NCBI GenBank assembly: GCA_963971405.1
Contig: OZ020488.1
Location: forward strand, 2,914,001 to 2,978,000
Source of the DNA: Psococerastis gibbosa
Taxonomy: Eukaryota > Arthropoda > Insecta > Psocodea > Psocidae
Direction: 5' to 3'
DNA length: 64,000 bases
Shown: piece after piece, positions 32,601 through 44,200 of the stretch
Position numbering within the stretch: position 1 is the stretch's first letter
How the letters are laid out: each line of letters begins with the position of its first letter
Notes under the pieces: model-generated
Told to the model about the DNA's origin: nothing
Databases searched by the model: none
What the model saw: only the letters and a program-made list of their open reading frames with translations
Made by a program: the position numbers and the translations under genes

Positions 32601-35600
32601 ACAGCAATTCAGCAAGGCAGTAATAATTTACGATACCAATGTTTTTAAGATGAAGCTGGCTGTACACATTGGCCACCCCTGAATCACCCTAAAATAGGTT
32701 GGTTTATATTTATTATTTAAGTTAATACTTCAAGTTACATGGATTTGGTCTACTCAATTGATAGAGGACTATTTCATGCATAGTACTGCGACGATTTATT
32801 TAGTTTTGGCCTAGGGGGTTTTCCGTGAAACTGATAACCGACAGAGATTTACCGAATTATCGAATTCATGAAAAAATTATACCAACAAAAATAAAATAAA
32901 ACACCTTATAATAGGGTGTATGAAATAGTCCTTGAGCAATTGAGTAGACCAAATCTTTATAAATTAAGTATTAACTTAAGTAAAAAATATAAACGAACCT
33001 GATTCAGGGTGATCCAGGGGTGGCCAATGTGTACGGCCAGCATCCTCTTAATGGCCTTCCATGGCATAGTTGAAGCTTGTTATTGTTACTTGTGCGAGTC
33101 TGTACACATCATGCGATCTGTCGTAACTCAACGCAGGTATTACCGACAGAGGCGACTGAAGAGGTTATTCGGATACATTCATTGAAATGTTTGTATGCGA
33201 GAAATCTTTTAGAAAAAACAAATACAGCTGGCAATCGCGTTATATATTGCATTGGTTGCAGTTGCTGGAGTCTCCAAGGAACCTTGTTCAACCATTTACG
33301 CTGGACCATCAGCTTTCTCTGAAATCGAGACAAAGAGTCTCTCCGAATTCTATACAAACATATCCAAACGCTATGACATCTACTTGGATTTCCACTGCTT
33401 TACACAGAAAATCATGTACCCATGGGGTTACAGTGGTGTCGATACTGGCATGGGCGAGCAATGGGTAGGTTTCTTATTACTGTTGTATACTGATTGTTTC
33501 TGTGCTGTCATTCCACATTTCTAGGGGTTGTGTGGAGTACAATGCTGTATGGATGCGAAACTTGGACTATAGCGGAAACTATGCGGAGCCGAATCGAAGC
33601 CTTCGAAATGTGGTGCTACCGGAAAATATTAAAAATAACGTGGACTGACCGGATAACCAATGAGGAAGTGCTGCAACGCATAGGGGAAGAAAGAAAACTG
33701 AGGGCATCCATCGCCAAGAGGAGAGCCAACTGGATTGGACACACACTACGCCATGATGGGCTACTTCACACGATCCTGGAAGGGCACATGTATGGAGGTG
33801 CCGCGGTAGGCCGCCCCCGTAATGAGTACCTGGACCAGCTGCTCAGGGACTTCAACTGTACTACGTATGGACAACTGAAGAGGCTGGCAGAGGAAAGATC
33901 GGAGTGGAAGAGCCGGAGCAAAATGCTGTAAGCCAACCCATGAGGGTTGTTCACCAGAAGAAGAAGAAGGGGTTTTAGCGCTATTTTAAAATAAATTCAG
34001 GATTTCAGACCTCGTGTGCAGAAGTAGATCTTCTGCAACCGCACTGCTAAGTATCTGGCATTGGAGCGAACGGGGTGGTGGTGGTGGTGGTGGTACAAAA
34101 CACAGAGTCTACTTAAGAAGAATTTTCCTTTACTGAGGTACTGCTGCGGGTTGCTGCGCTGATGCACAGGTTTTCGATTTTTCGCTTCAATGACAGATCT
34201 CCCAGCAGTATACCATCGACGAAAGTTAAAGAAAGTTTCATTCTAAATTGGGATTTAAGTTTCCAATTCTGCACAGTAGTATATATATGTAGGCCTACTT
34301 GTATATGCAGTAGTATCAATATTTATCGTTTACCATTATATTGTATCATAGGCTATATATAATATATATAATATAATACTCTATAGACACGGCATTCTAG
34401 ATACACTGCATGAGAAATTTGAGTCTTATCTTTTGCCATCGGATGACGTCACAGGCCAGAGACTCTGCTGCTAGGTAACCTGGACCAGTTCGCTTTTTGA
34501 AAAAATAACGGACTGATCGTTAAAAGTTTCTAATTTAATATTTAAAAATTAAATAATTTTTACCAAGTTAAAAAATGTTCTTTCAATCCAATTAATTAAT
34601 TAACTAAACAAAACTTTAAAATTATAGGTTCGCGCCCCTAAAAGCAGCTGCTTTTGCCAGTGTGTCGCGTCATTTTATGTTGGTCCCTCGGAAATTCTAA
34701 CATGGCGTGCCTAGAGTATTATATCGTCTAAGCTTATGTACCGTACATTTAACAACCATGTCCCAGTTCAGAGTGAAACTTTTTTTTTTTATTAATTGGG
34801 GTACAGGTGTTACCTGTGTGCACTTAAGCCTATTGGGCCTATTGTGCCCCCTACAATAAAGTATCTACATCACTTCCTCGAGGCCTATTTCCCTCAGGAG
34901 AGCCAGGACCTTGAGGGGATTTAGAAGTGGTAGGTCTTTTACATGTAATTGCAAGTTTCCCAAGCATGCTGCTCTTCTACGTGCGATTGCATCGCAGTGA
35001 AGGAGGATATGCTCGGGGTCCTCCGCACCCTCGCTACAGAATCTGCATGCTCTAGACTCTCTGACACCTATGTTGGTCAGATGTCCATTCAAGTTGCAAT
35101 GCCCAGAGAGGAATCCTGTGATCACACGCAGATGTCTCCTGTTCATATTAATGCATACTTGGGAGAGAGTGAAACTTTCTTTAACTAATGCCAACTGAAT
35201 ACTATTGAAGCTTTTTTGTGTTCATACAGCATGTTGCTACTGCTATTGTAATAAGGGTTCATCTAGAGAGTTGAGCTGTAATGGTTTCGATTTCGTTTTA
35301 GAAACGCATTGCTACGAAAGCTGCCAATGCAATGGAAGCTGTTCATGGAACCAAGATGACTGTAGGCAGCATCTACGATACCATATGTAAGTGGGCAGTT
35401 TTGGCAATATTACCATATTAAAAATCATGTAGCCACCATATAAATGATGTCAGTCTGATGAGCTTCTACACTGATTTCACTGCGAATGTGGTTATCAATT
35501 TCGATATAGTCTTACAGAAGATATATAGAAGATATTGTGTCTGCTTCTATGATAATTTCAGATCCTGCCTTCAACAAAACATAGAACTTCATCTTCGAAC

Positions 35601-36069
35601 TCCTATTTATGAGTTCTTCTCCCACCAGATATCCACAACTTATAGATCATACCTTTATAGATGCTTTTAATCCTGTAGTATTTTCAGATGCTGCAACGAA
35701 CTACTACCTGTCGGGACCTTCAACAATAATACAATTGACTTCATCCTCGAACTTTCCGATATTGGGGAGTATGGGTTCATTCTCCCCCAGGTGTCCAGAG
35801 CTTACAGATCATTATATGCTTATTGTTCTGTCGCATTTTCAGATCCTGCAGCGGGCAGCAGCTTGGACTGGTACTTCGGGGTCTTCAGAAACACAATGAG
35901 CTTCATTTTCGAACTTCGTGATACTGGCAAGTACGGGTTCGTTCTCCCTCCTGAACAAATCATTCCTTCTGGCGAAGAACTTATTCCCGCAGTCAAAACT
36001 ATTTTGGAAGAGTACAAGGGTCTGAAGAAATGGATGGGCAACAAGAAGAATAGCAAGCGTTCTGGATAA
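26634..36069 (+). CDS. Procarboxypeptidase A-like zinc metallopeptidase, CPA-2
   Basis: Secreted M14A zymogen, paralogue of CPA-1 and CPA-3. Exons: 26634-26774, 27569-27705, 28280-28373, 29119-29412, 31439-31538, 33262-33464, 35302-35386, 35843-36069 (TAA); 426 aa. The ATG lies 18 nt after an acceptor at 26,615. The signal peptide is short ([13 protein letters not shown]). Zinc ligands are His174, Glu177 (GIHAREW) and His300 (FHCFTQ); WRKNR and DLNRN supply substrate arginines; Tyr352 (IYPAAG) and Glu375 (FELRDTG) complete the site. Position 255 equivalent is Leu, so A-type. It is the most divergent of the three: Cys-Phe follow the third zinc ligand, where bovine CPA has Ser-Tyr, and there is an extra basic tail ([14 protein letters not shown]). 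Introns carry two RTE fragments, hAT-like elements and two decayed copies of the last exon. Confidence 0.95.
26880..27000 (-). mobile_element. Possible RTE 3'-end fragment
   Basis: Shares 'tctgagatcgtcctcaatct' with the RTE-like remnant near 54,780. Too short to classify on its own. Confidence 0.3.
29470..29690 (+). mobile_element. RTE-like LINE C-terminal fragment in CPA-2 intron 4
   Basis: Open coding remnant ([17 protein letters not shown], then [14 protein letters not shown], then [18 protein letters not shown]) that ends in a stop at 'aatccatag'. It lies about 60 bp after exon 4 and runs on in the same open frame as unspliced exon 4. It is the family seen at 17,815. Confidence 0.85.
29884..30402. 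mobile_element. hAT-like non-autonomous element
   Basis: Ends CACTGGCGTAAATAAC and GTTATTTACGCCAGTG-type inverse ('gttatttacgccactgg'), with G/C-rich subterminal arms. A second CAGTGGCGTAACGATAG terminus starts inside at 29,945. The CAGTGGCG ends are typical of hAT elements. No transposase frame. Confidence 0.6.
30556..31156. mobile_element. hAT-like non-autonomous element with internal second terminus
   Basis: Left 'tagcggcgtagccagaa' and right 'cccttggctacgcctctgg' are inverse ends. Another CCAGTGGCGTAACGAT end lies at 30,651, again pointing to nested or chimaeric elements. CPA-2 intron 4. Confidence 0.55.
32286..32505. mobile_element. Foldback element, copy 1
   Basis: Inverted arms of ~55 bp: 'cagtagaatccgggatgata', 'ggccgtggtcgttcagaaag' and 'cgtacttccaaacg' pair with 'cgtttggaagcacgctttca', 'gaatgaccacggcctatcat'. 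The core has 'gatgtcgaccgcagatgttg'. Non-coding. Confidence 0.75.
33075..33230 (-). repeat. R-family repeat copy
   Basis: Reverse copy with 'acttgtgcgagtctgtacac' and 'gaggcgactgaagaggtta'. It ends about 30 bp before CPA-2 exon 6. Confidence 0.6.
33522..33975 (+). mobile_element. RTE/'craft'-type LINE reverse transcriptase C-terminus
   Basis: A 145-codon open frame. It has [29 protein letters not shown], then [21 protein letters not shown], then [14 protein letters not shown] and [10 protein letters not shown], ending in a GAAGAAGAAG tail. This is the standard C-terminal end of such LINE proteins. 5'-truncated insertion in CPA-2 intron 6. Confidence 0.88.
34790..35195 (-). mobile_element. 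LINE C-terminal fragment (R1/Jockey-like, Cys-rich tail)
   Basis: Antisense frame with [20 protein letters not shown], then [20 protein letters not shown], the zinc-knuckle-like end that follows RNase H in this LINE group. The RNase H itself is missing. A/T-rich 3' tail at 34,780. Confidence 0.8.
35562..35628 (+). pseudogene. Decayed copy 1 of CPA-2 exon 8
   Basis: Follows its own acceptor ('gataatttcag'). It keeps the start (atcctgc), an F-N-K-T-like segment with an in-frame TAG, and F-I-F-E-L, then loses similarity. It lacks the C-terminal half, so it is non-functional. Confidence 0.7.
35688..35790 (+). pseudogene. Decayed copy 2 of CPA-2 exon 8
   Basis: After an acceptor ('agtattttcag') it encodes an exon 8-like stretch. 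A one-base frame change separates N-Y-Y from TFNNN-like sequence, and then [19 protein letters not shown] aligns with the catalytic-Glu region (real: [11 protein letters not shown]). It ends with CAG|gtgtcc, a weak donor. The flanking intron segment is also repeated before the true exon (35,843). Confidence 0.78.
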
Positions 36070-36235
36070 ATGGATACTTTTGCACTTTGTTTAGTGTTGA
36101 TCTTGCTGTGGTGGGATTAAAAAATTAGTTTGCATTTTAATCAGCACACTTTTTTGCTTGGGTATATACGGTACCTATAAATTGAAGGACTATTTTCTTT
36201 GTATTTTAAAAACTCAATAGCTTTAGCAATAGTCA

Positions 36236-36312
36236 GAGGCCTGTCTATACTTCTAAGCGTTTCACCAACAACTGCGGTTGACATCTTCGGAGGCTTACAG
36301 ACTTCGAATGTT
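36236..36312. repeat. Foldback-family fragment
   Basis: Has 'cgtttcaccaacaactgcgg' and 'ttgacatcttcgg', an inverted partial copy of the foldback core. Confidence 0.5.
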
Positions 36313-36404
36313 GAAGGTAGGCTATCCCCTGTTCCACTAATTTCCTTTCCTTCGTTCTTACCCTATTGTGTGAGAAAATTGGGTAAAAAACTAGGCAAAA
36401 TTAG

Positions 36405-36785
36405 AGGACAAAATGCTTCACCGGAAATGTGTTCTACATAACCACCGGAAAGCCCCCAGAATGATCACCCCTTGGGTAACACGTGTAGGCCTAAACATTT
36501 TTTGAACAATCCAAAATGGTGGCTTTTTATAAAGGATGGGTTCAAGGAAATGTGTTGTTTATAAATGTAGGTACTATCTACAATTTGACGAACACTATAT
36601 ATTATTAACATTATCACTTTTTGTTCAGTAGGTAGTGGTTGATTTTTGATTGAAAAATCCAAGATGGCGGACGTTTAGGCACGTTCCCCAAGGGTTTTTT
36701 TTTGGTGATCTTTATTCTGGGTATGTTCAGGAAGTTATATGTAGAGCACATTTCCGGTGAAACATGTTTTTTATTTAATTTAGCC
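36405..36785. mobile_element. Imperfect long inverted-repeat element
   Basis: The left arm ('cttcaccggaaatgtgttct', 'acataac', 'cccagaatgatcacc', 'ccttggg') pairs with the right arm ('ccaaggg', 'ggtgatctttattctggg', 'gttatatgtagagcacattt', 'ccggtgaaac'). Core ~200 bp, non-coding. MITE of unknown class. Confidence 0.65.
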
Positions 36786-37251
36786 ATGTTTTTAACGCAT
36801 TTTACATATAATACACCATACTATGCCTGTGCATTAGCATTTTTATAATTTGGTTACAGGTTTACAATCTACTATGCTTATGAATGGCAGTCAATAATAA
36901 CCAGACTAGCTTGTATTTAAATTAAGTGGGAATTCCATGTTTTTGACAATAGGCATATCTATCATCTATCGTATGTGAACATAAGTTATAACAACAATTA
37001 GAAACAGGGCCCTGTTATCCAATAAGTGTTGATTAACATGTAGTCTGTGGCGGCAGATTCTGGGAACGACAGAATCCCCGATGTCAAATTAAATTAAAGT
37101 TGAAATAGCCTATTGTAAAGAAAAAAAAAAAAACAGGGAGCAAATAGGCCTATATATAACATGTGTTGCATAAAGTATCGATTAAACTCTGAAACAGTGA
37201 GTAGAGCATAGGCTACATCTGTAAGTAAAAGAAAATAATAATATGGAAAGA

Positions 37252-37335
37252 TGGCCATGACGGGATTGGTACAGAGGTCAGCTTACATCTCCGGCAAGGT
37301 GACACTCGGGTTCAAATTCCGTTTACGTCATTTTT
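37252..37335 (+). repeat. tRNA-like repeat head
   Basis: 'gatggccatgacgggattgg' with a B-box-like 'cgggttcaaattcc'. It resembles a SINE head from a different tRNA than SINE-1. Not foldable as an intact tRNA by eye. Confidence 0.35.
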
Positions 37336-37382
37336 TTCATATCTTCCCTTCTCTTATTGTAACTTCTATTTATAAATAAATA

Positions 37383-37592
37383 AATAAATATTGACTTTTT
37401 GTTCTATTACTAAGCCAACCTAGCGGAGTTAGGGCTATAAAGCCCTCTCTTACACTCAACTAGGAAGACCTGGGACCGCCTGCTTTACATGCCCTCCGAA
37501 GCATGGCCAGAAAATGTAGGAAGTGCAGGACTCGAACCAACAACCTTTCGGGTGAAAGTCAGAGTCCGTACCGCTACTCTACATGTCCTGAC
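37383..37592 (-). mobile_element. tRNA-derived SINE-1, reverse copy
   Basis: Full-length reverse copy: ATTT-rich tail, 'agccaacctagcggagtt', 'catgccctccgaagcatg', then B-box inverse 'ggactcgaacc' and A-box region 'accgctactctac'. Confidence 0.85.
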
Positions 37593-37617
37593 AGACAGGG
37601 AGACTCGTCCACGTAAC

Positions 37618-37865
37618 AGCAAAGGCTTTCACGGCAGGAGTCGAATGAAGAACCAGTAGAATCCGGGCTGATGGGCCGTGGTCGAAATGAAAGCGAACTT
37701 CCAAACGTTTGGAAATTGCACAGTTGCTGCTGAGCCTCCAAGATACAATCTTAGAAGTCTACGCAGTTCCACTGAAGATGTCGACCGCAGATGCTGACGA
37801 AACGTTTGGAAGTCGCTTTCATTTCCACCACGGCCCATCAGCCCGGATTCTACTGACTTTTCATT
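37618..37865. mobile_element. Foldback element, copy 2
   Basis: The longest family member. Its ~55-bp arms (cagtagaatccgggctgatg ... aagcgaacttccaaacg and inverse) flank a core with 'gatgtcgaccgcagatgctg'. An outer block 'gcaaaggctttcacggc' is shared with 14,434. Confidence 0.8.
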
Positions 37866-38297
37866 CAGACTCATCCACCTATTGAGATGGTGACCAATGT
37901 TCGACTTTCGGAAAATTTCTTCACAACTTTTCATTTCGTGACCCCCTCAGCCTAAAGAATGCTATATGCGTATATATATATATAGGCCTATATAGATATG
38001 TATATATATTTAAAAGAAATTTAGACAAATATGGCTGCGAACAGAAATTACTAACAAACATTATACTAATTGAATTAACTATTTACTAACTTACTAACTA
38101 CCTATTATAGCAAACTGATGCAACTAACCTGATTTGATTAACTACTAGTAACCAATAATTATTTAACTACTGTATTTGTATTGTGATTGAATTACAAGTA
38201 CTGTATATCCAAAAGCGTAACCGCACACGGGGTGACTGATGCCTTGCGGTATATATAATTTAATTGTAGTTTACACTCTGTATCGAAATTCGATCAA

Positions 38298-38412
38298 TAT
38301 AATATAATATATTTATATATAATATATATATATATAATATATATAATATATATATAATATATATAATATATATATATATAATATATATATATATAATATA
38401 TATACATATGTA
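38298..38412. repeat. TA-rich simple repeat
   Basis: About 115 bp of almost pure TA/TAATA repeats. Confidence 0.9.
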
Positions 38413-40087
38413 TCTATGTATATACCTAAATGTACTGTACAGTATATCGATTTTAGGAAACACTCTAACTTCCGTAAATGTTATCTCATTTTGATGAAAC
38501 TTTGCACAAAAATTGATCGTACAAATGTTGTGATCGAGTTCGTTTACCAGCTAGATCCACTATTTAGTTACAAGATGGCGGCCGATTGAAACCTTATATA
38601 ATTCATATCTCAGTTATTATTGGTTGCAGAGGATTGAATTAAAATTTGACATAAATCCCGTATTATTATCTACGATAATGGCAATCAACACGTTTTAAGA
38701 CAAATCAACCATTTTAAGATGGCATCCAGACAAAGTGAAAATAATTTGATAAGTAAAAGTTCATAGTCGTTATTGTGGTTCGAAATTTGGAACACAAGAG
38801 TGTTTTGTGTGTTGATGTGGTCGGGAAAAGAATGAAATATTTTATTTTATTTTATTACCTACATAGCGTAGGTATAGCGTAGAGGAAAAGCAGGGTCTGC
38901 AGAATCTACCTACACCTGAATGGCCAGAGCCTAAAGGGATTTTTTTAAAACTTATGGCAATTCATCCCTTTATTTATATATAGGGTAAGTATTGTACTTA
39001 GTAGTTTGAGGGAAACTAATATTGCAGTAGGCTAAAAACCCTTAGTGCAATGTAATGAAGTTCAGAAAGTTCATGCATGCTCTGTACTTGGAGTTTCTTC
39101 AACTCAAGACACCTTTTTCGGGGGTGGCTATTTGGCCATTTCATGTTAAGCATTTTCCCTTGTCGCTTGCACATGGAGTGTAGAGGGGGTTACTCTTACC
39201 CCCATTCTTAGCGAAATATTGTATAGGGAGGTTCACAGCTATGACCCTAAAGGGCTCACGCGTACCTATGAGGTCTATGAGAAACATGAAAATGGCCGCG
39301 AAAGGCTTGGAAGCCCCTCCCAGTACATTGCGCTATCAACTTATAATGCGGTTTTTTTTTCTCACTTCGCGCCTGAGCCAAGCTGGTGCGTGAATTCAAA
39401 GAACATGAACGTATATGTATTGTGACAAGCACCCTTCTTCAAATAATGAATGCACAATAAAGTCAATATGTTGGCTTAGAATAAGAAGACACCTTTGACT
39501 AGAATATATACATATACATATATAGTAAAGTTCGTTTAGGAAGAGATGAGGCAAATTACAAGTCGATCAGGGTGGATCTTCTCATATAATATTTCATATT
39601 ACATATACACATTTCATATTTCTCTGTGCGACACCCGGGAAGAAATGGACAGAAAACCCATTAAAACGTGGCCACTTCTTGTCAATAGCAGAGCTTCACC
39701 AGATTACGATATGTGTTGCATTGGCTGCAAGAAAGCTGATGGCGATAGCCTAATAGGCCTACTATCGCGATTCGAGTAATAAAAAAAAAAAAAAACAATA
39801 TTTCACCAGCTATGGGGAAAAGAGGATTCCCTTCTATTTTCCATGTGCATGCAACAAATTGCGAACATGACATGTATACTGAAATAGAGTACCGAGGTAT
39901 ACCAGTACAATGCCATATATAACAACTGACGAAAACATTTCCTATTATTCCATCATCGTGATTCATGGATCAAAATTGAAAATCATTGTCAAAGAAATGT
40001 GTTTCCCAATCTTATCTGAATAGAATTGCAGACTCTATCAAGTTCAAGTGGCCGTTAAAGATTGTATTGGTTGAAACTTGCAATATC

Positions 40088-40150
40088 TATAAAAACAAGC
40101 AACACCTGGAAAAAGCCATGTAGTGTGTTCATTTCATTTGATCACTCAAC
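40088..40150 (+). promoter_or_regulatory. Probable CPA-3 core promoter and 5' UTR exon
   Basis: TATA box TATAAAA at 40,088-40,094, a possible start at about 40,118-40,130, and a consensus donor (CAAC|gtaagt) at 40,150/40,151. This gives a ~25-30-nt untranslated first exon that could splice to the acceptor abutting the ATG at 41,240. Inferred from spacing only. Confidence 0.5.
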
Positions 40151-40552
40151 GTAAGTAGCCTAAGGTCTCTGTCGTAATTTATTATTAGGCTTTTAAATAA
40201 AAATGTACCTTAGATTAAATCATTGTTGACAAGCTGGAATTATTGGACTGTTATAGGAATCTAATACAATCTAATACAATCTAATACATGTATAGTTTAG
40301 GCTACTGTTACTCTTAATTAAAAGGGCCACGTAGGTTGTAGGCCCAAAAATTGTCAATACTCTTTTTAAACGGAAATAAATGGCCAATTTCATTATTTCT
40401 ACATTTTTCGTTGTGCTTAAGAAAGAACGAGGTGGGGTAATTTAAGATATTTCACACAGGTACAGCTAGAGAATTATAAAATATGAGGTGCAATGAGGGG
40501 ACCTGATGTGGTGTCTTTATGAGGTAAATGTGCTAAATTTAAGTAAAGAATG

Positions 40553-40900
40553 AGGACATGTAGAGAAATGATACTGACATCGACTTTAACCAGAAAGGTT
40601 GTTGGTTCAAGTCTCACACTTGCTACATTTTGTGGCCATGCTTCGGAGGGCATGTAAAGCAGGCGGTCCCGGGCCTTCCTTTTTTAAAAGAATAAGGACA
40701 TGTAGAGAAATGATACTGACATCGACTTTCACCAGAAAGGTTGCTGGTTCGAGTCCCACACTTGCTACATTTTCTGACCATGCTTCGGAGGGCATGTAAA
40801 TCACACTGTCTTCCTAGTTGAGTGTAAGAGAGGGCTTTATAGCCTTAACTCCGCTAGGTTGTCTTAGTAATAGAACAAAAGTCAATTTTTATTTATTTAT
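40553..40900 (+). mobile_element. Tandem partial and full SINE-1 copies
   Basis: A partial copy (40,553-40,685) with its tRNA-like head and 'catgcttcggagggcatgta' is followed by a second copy (40,694-40,900) with head, body and an A-rich end. The repeated 'aggacatgtagagaaatgat' suggests a local duplication, here inside the CPA-3 5' UTR intron. Confidence 0.8.
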
Positions 40901-41239
40901 TATAATAAGACAGGGAACCGGTTGATGCTCTGTATTTTTTACACTGCCTACTGGATTATACAATACATATGAGGTAAGCGATAGTTTGCGCGGAACATTT
41001 GAATCTGATATACAACAGGACCCTGCACGGTTCACGGTTGAATCCTTTGGGACCCCTCTACCACCAATTATTGTAATATACTGCTGTAATACTGTAAACA
41101 ATTTTTTGAATTGTATAGTACAATAATAAAGTACATTTTGGAGTACGCCCAAATGATCAGATGAGACCCGAATTATTCAACGAAAGTTGTCCTTTTAATA
41201 AATTTCTGCAATAGAGTTAATTTTTTTTTTTTTTTGCAG

Positions 41240-44200
41240 ATGAATCTTCGACTGGCGGTGTTGGTCGCCTGCGTGGGCCTGGCCCTCGCCAATGACGAAA
41301 TCCGGTACGACAACTACAGGGTCCACCGCATCGTCCCCAAAACCTCTGAAGAACTCGCTGCTTTACACGATTTGGACTCAACTGGCATCGTAAGTTATCC
41401 AACGGCAGCCCAACCTCCGTCTGGCCCCGGCATTAGGACTAGTAGCAAGAGTGGGGACACTGTCCCCACTCTGTCCCCGGGACAGCCCATATTCCTTGAT
41501 TACGGAATCAAGTAGGCTATATTTCAACACGTTGCGAGGTCCCAGGAACCCAAAAACTTCGTTTATACGAAATGTTTGTCCGTTCGTTAGTCTATGTCTG
41601 TTCGACGATTTGTGGGCCAACAACTACTCTGTCGATATTGATAAAATTTGGTTGTAAGTAGGTTCACAAAAATCATATTTCGGGACAATTTTTTTTATTG
41701 AGGGGGGGGGGGTGGTACTATTATTCAATGTCTAGATAATAAAGCGACCAGTCGTACATATCTCTATTATAGTTTTAGAAAGAGGTTAAAAAAGATATTG
41801 GTTAAATTTTTAGGACAACACAAGTAGGTATACATTTATATTTACACTACGTCGCAAAAACCACTTACTGTGTGTCGCACATCAGCCGCCGTATGAATAG
41901 AACCGACTAGCGCTGTTCTTTTAAGAGCTAGAGGTTAGACATTAGTTTTTATTTTTTTTCTGAGGCCACCGACCACTTCTTATGTGACCAGCCATTGGAA
42001 TGACGTAGCAGGCCCAGAGTTCAAAAAAATATCTTATCATATCAAGATTTGTATCTTGTATTTTTTTAGAGAGAATTAAATACATTTTGATTTGAAATTT
42101 GATTTGAGATATGTATTGCACAATTGCATAACTTTAAAATTGCAGCAAATACGCGTAAAAGAGGTCAATAATGAACAATATTTCTTTCAGTTTTCTTTCT
42201 GGAATGCCGCCAGCCGAGTTGGAGCTCCCGTTCTCATTCAGGTTGCTCCCCACCAGCGACCTCTCTTCAGGGAGTTCGTCACCAATAACAATCTGGTCGA
42301 CACCGTTTCTATTGCTGACGTTCAAAAGTAAGTTCCTTTGTCTTTTTAGTTTTTATTTCATAAAAATAAAAAAATCGTTTTCATTCAAAATGGCGCGTTT
42401 ATATAGACCTTGTAAGTGCTAAACTATCAATATCTATCAACATTAAGCTAAATGTAGATATCAGAAGACAACTATCTAACATGTAAAAACTATTAAGTTA
42501 TGGCGCCTTTTTTGGAATTACGGTGTTGGAGTTATATTATCATACATATTATGAAACTTTGTTTCCCCTCATGAATTACCATGGACTCAATTGAGTCGTG
42601 AAACAAGTAATAACAATTTAATGTTTTATCAACTGTATAGCAGCTTAATGAATAATTAATTAATCCCTCGAATACATTGAGACGGAGCTCAAACACCATT
42701 AACTTTTTGGCGTTATTCTTATTCCGGCATGGTAAAAAATGCCGCCAGAAAAATTATGGTGTTCAGATTCCTTTCCAAAATTTTAGCTGTTATTATATTT
42801 TTTAATACGAATTTTATGTATATTTCAGACATTTTGACGAAGAAAAGGCTCTAATGAGCGAAATTGAAGGCAGACGCATTGGCAAAGCCATCGACTGGAA
42901 GAACTATTACGGTCTAGAAGACGTGAGTTTTATTTAGATTTATTTAAATATAATAGTGTAGCGTAATATTGCTATATTATTACAACTTACTTACATACTT
43001 AGCGTGTCCACGTCCCGCTAGTTAAGTAGTCCAGACTCCAGTAAGTAGCGACCTCAGCGGTTTTATCATTGGCTTCAAATAGACCAGCAGCTATGTCGTC
43101 ACATAGCTCAGATGTCAACTATTACAAGGTTTGGCAACAATATCGAGATTTAATGACGACAGTTTATACTGTAGGCTACTCTTTTTATTTTCTTATTTTG
43201 GGGTACTTTTTCTGCCCCTCCTGAGTATGACTATTGACTACTGTATTTTTCATCTTCTGTAAACTGTCATCTACCGACACAATGTCGTTTCACCCTAGAT
43301 CTATGACTGGCTCGACACCCTCGCCGCCAACAACCCCAACATCAAGGTCGTCAACGCCGGCAAGTCGTACGAAGGTCGGGACATCCGCGGCATCGAAATC
43401 ACCAACGGCGCCAACTTACCTGGAGTCATTCTGGAGTCTGGCATCCACGCGCGAGAATGGATTGCCCCCGCTGCCACGTCTTGGGTCCTCAACGAAATCA
43501 TCAAAAGCTCCGAACCTCTTTACAAACAATTCAACTACCTCTACTTCCCCATCACCAACCCTGACGGCTATGAATACACACGCAGCAAGGTGAGATTGGA
43601 ATTAAAAGCCCCTCCTCTTGTACAAAGACAACTATACAACGCTATGCTACCGCCGTCGAAACTATAGAAATACAGACTGTAGCAGCAAATACGTAGCACA
43701 TTTGCGTTGCGATAGGGATTACTTCCTATCTTTAACCGGGGGCTGAGCCCGGCAGTCAGGCAAATCCGCCAGCATACCACCCTGACAAGGTCTGATTCGA
43801 ATCCCGTTTCCGCCCATTTCTCGATGTCTTGTTTTCTCAAATTCCCCTGCCTGTAGGGGCTTTCTACAAAGTAAAATAGGTACTATGTAGGCTACCTAAC
43901 CTTGTGGTTATTTGGTAACATACGATACCTAGTAACAGCCTGGCAATATAATACTGTAATGTTCAGCCTACGTCTTGTTATTATTCGACCCCCATTGAGC
44001 TAATTTTTCCTTCTGATCATTGAAAGTTTTGACTTAATTTTTAGGACCGTGCCTGGAGAAAGACTCGTAAGCCATACAAGCTGGGTGGCATCATCACTTG
44101 CTACGGCGCCGACCCCAACAGGAACTGGGACTACAAGTGGATGGGTAAGTAGCTAACCTACATATTTTCACGGGAAATATCGATCGTAGAGCCGGCAATA

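Larger units (their letters stand above)
36070..40087. other. Intergenic region CPA-2 to CPA-3
   Basis: About 4 kb with no recognisable coding exon. It has inverted-repeat elements, one SINE-1, a long TA-rich tract, a tRNA-like repeat head near 37,255-37,335 and unassigned unique sequence (38,430-40,080). Confidence 0.65.

Noticed and set aside
33494-33931. 145-codon frame after CPA-2 exon 6 as an alternative C-terminus
   Set aside because: Sequence is a LINE reverse transcriptase end; the exon 6 donor (gtaggt) is sound and downstream exons 7-8 complete the enzyme.
39100-39430. Frame MYREVHSYDPKGLTRTYEVYE... as a possible gene
   Set aside because: Single short frame, no splice context, no recognised family, no neighbouring exon.
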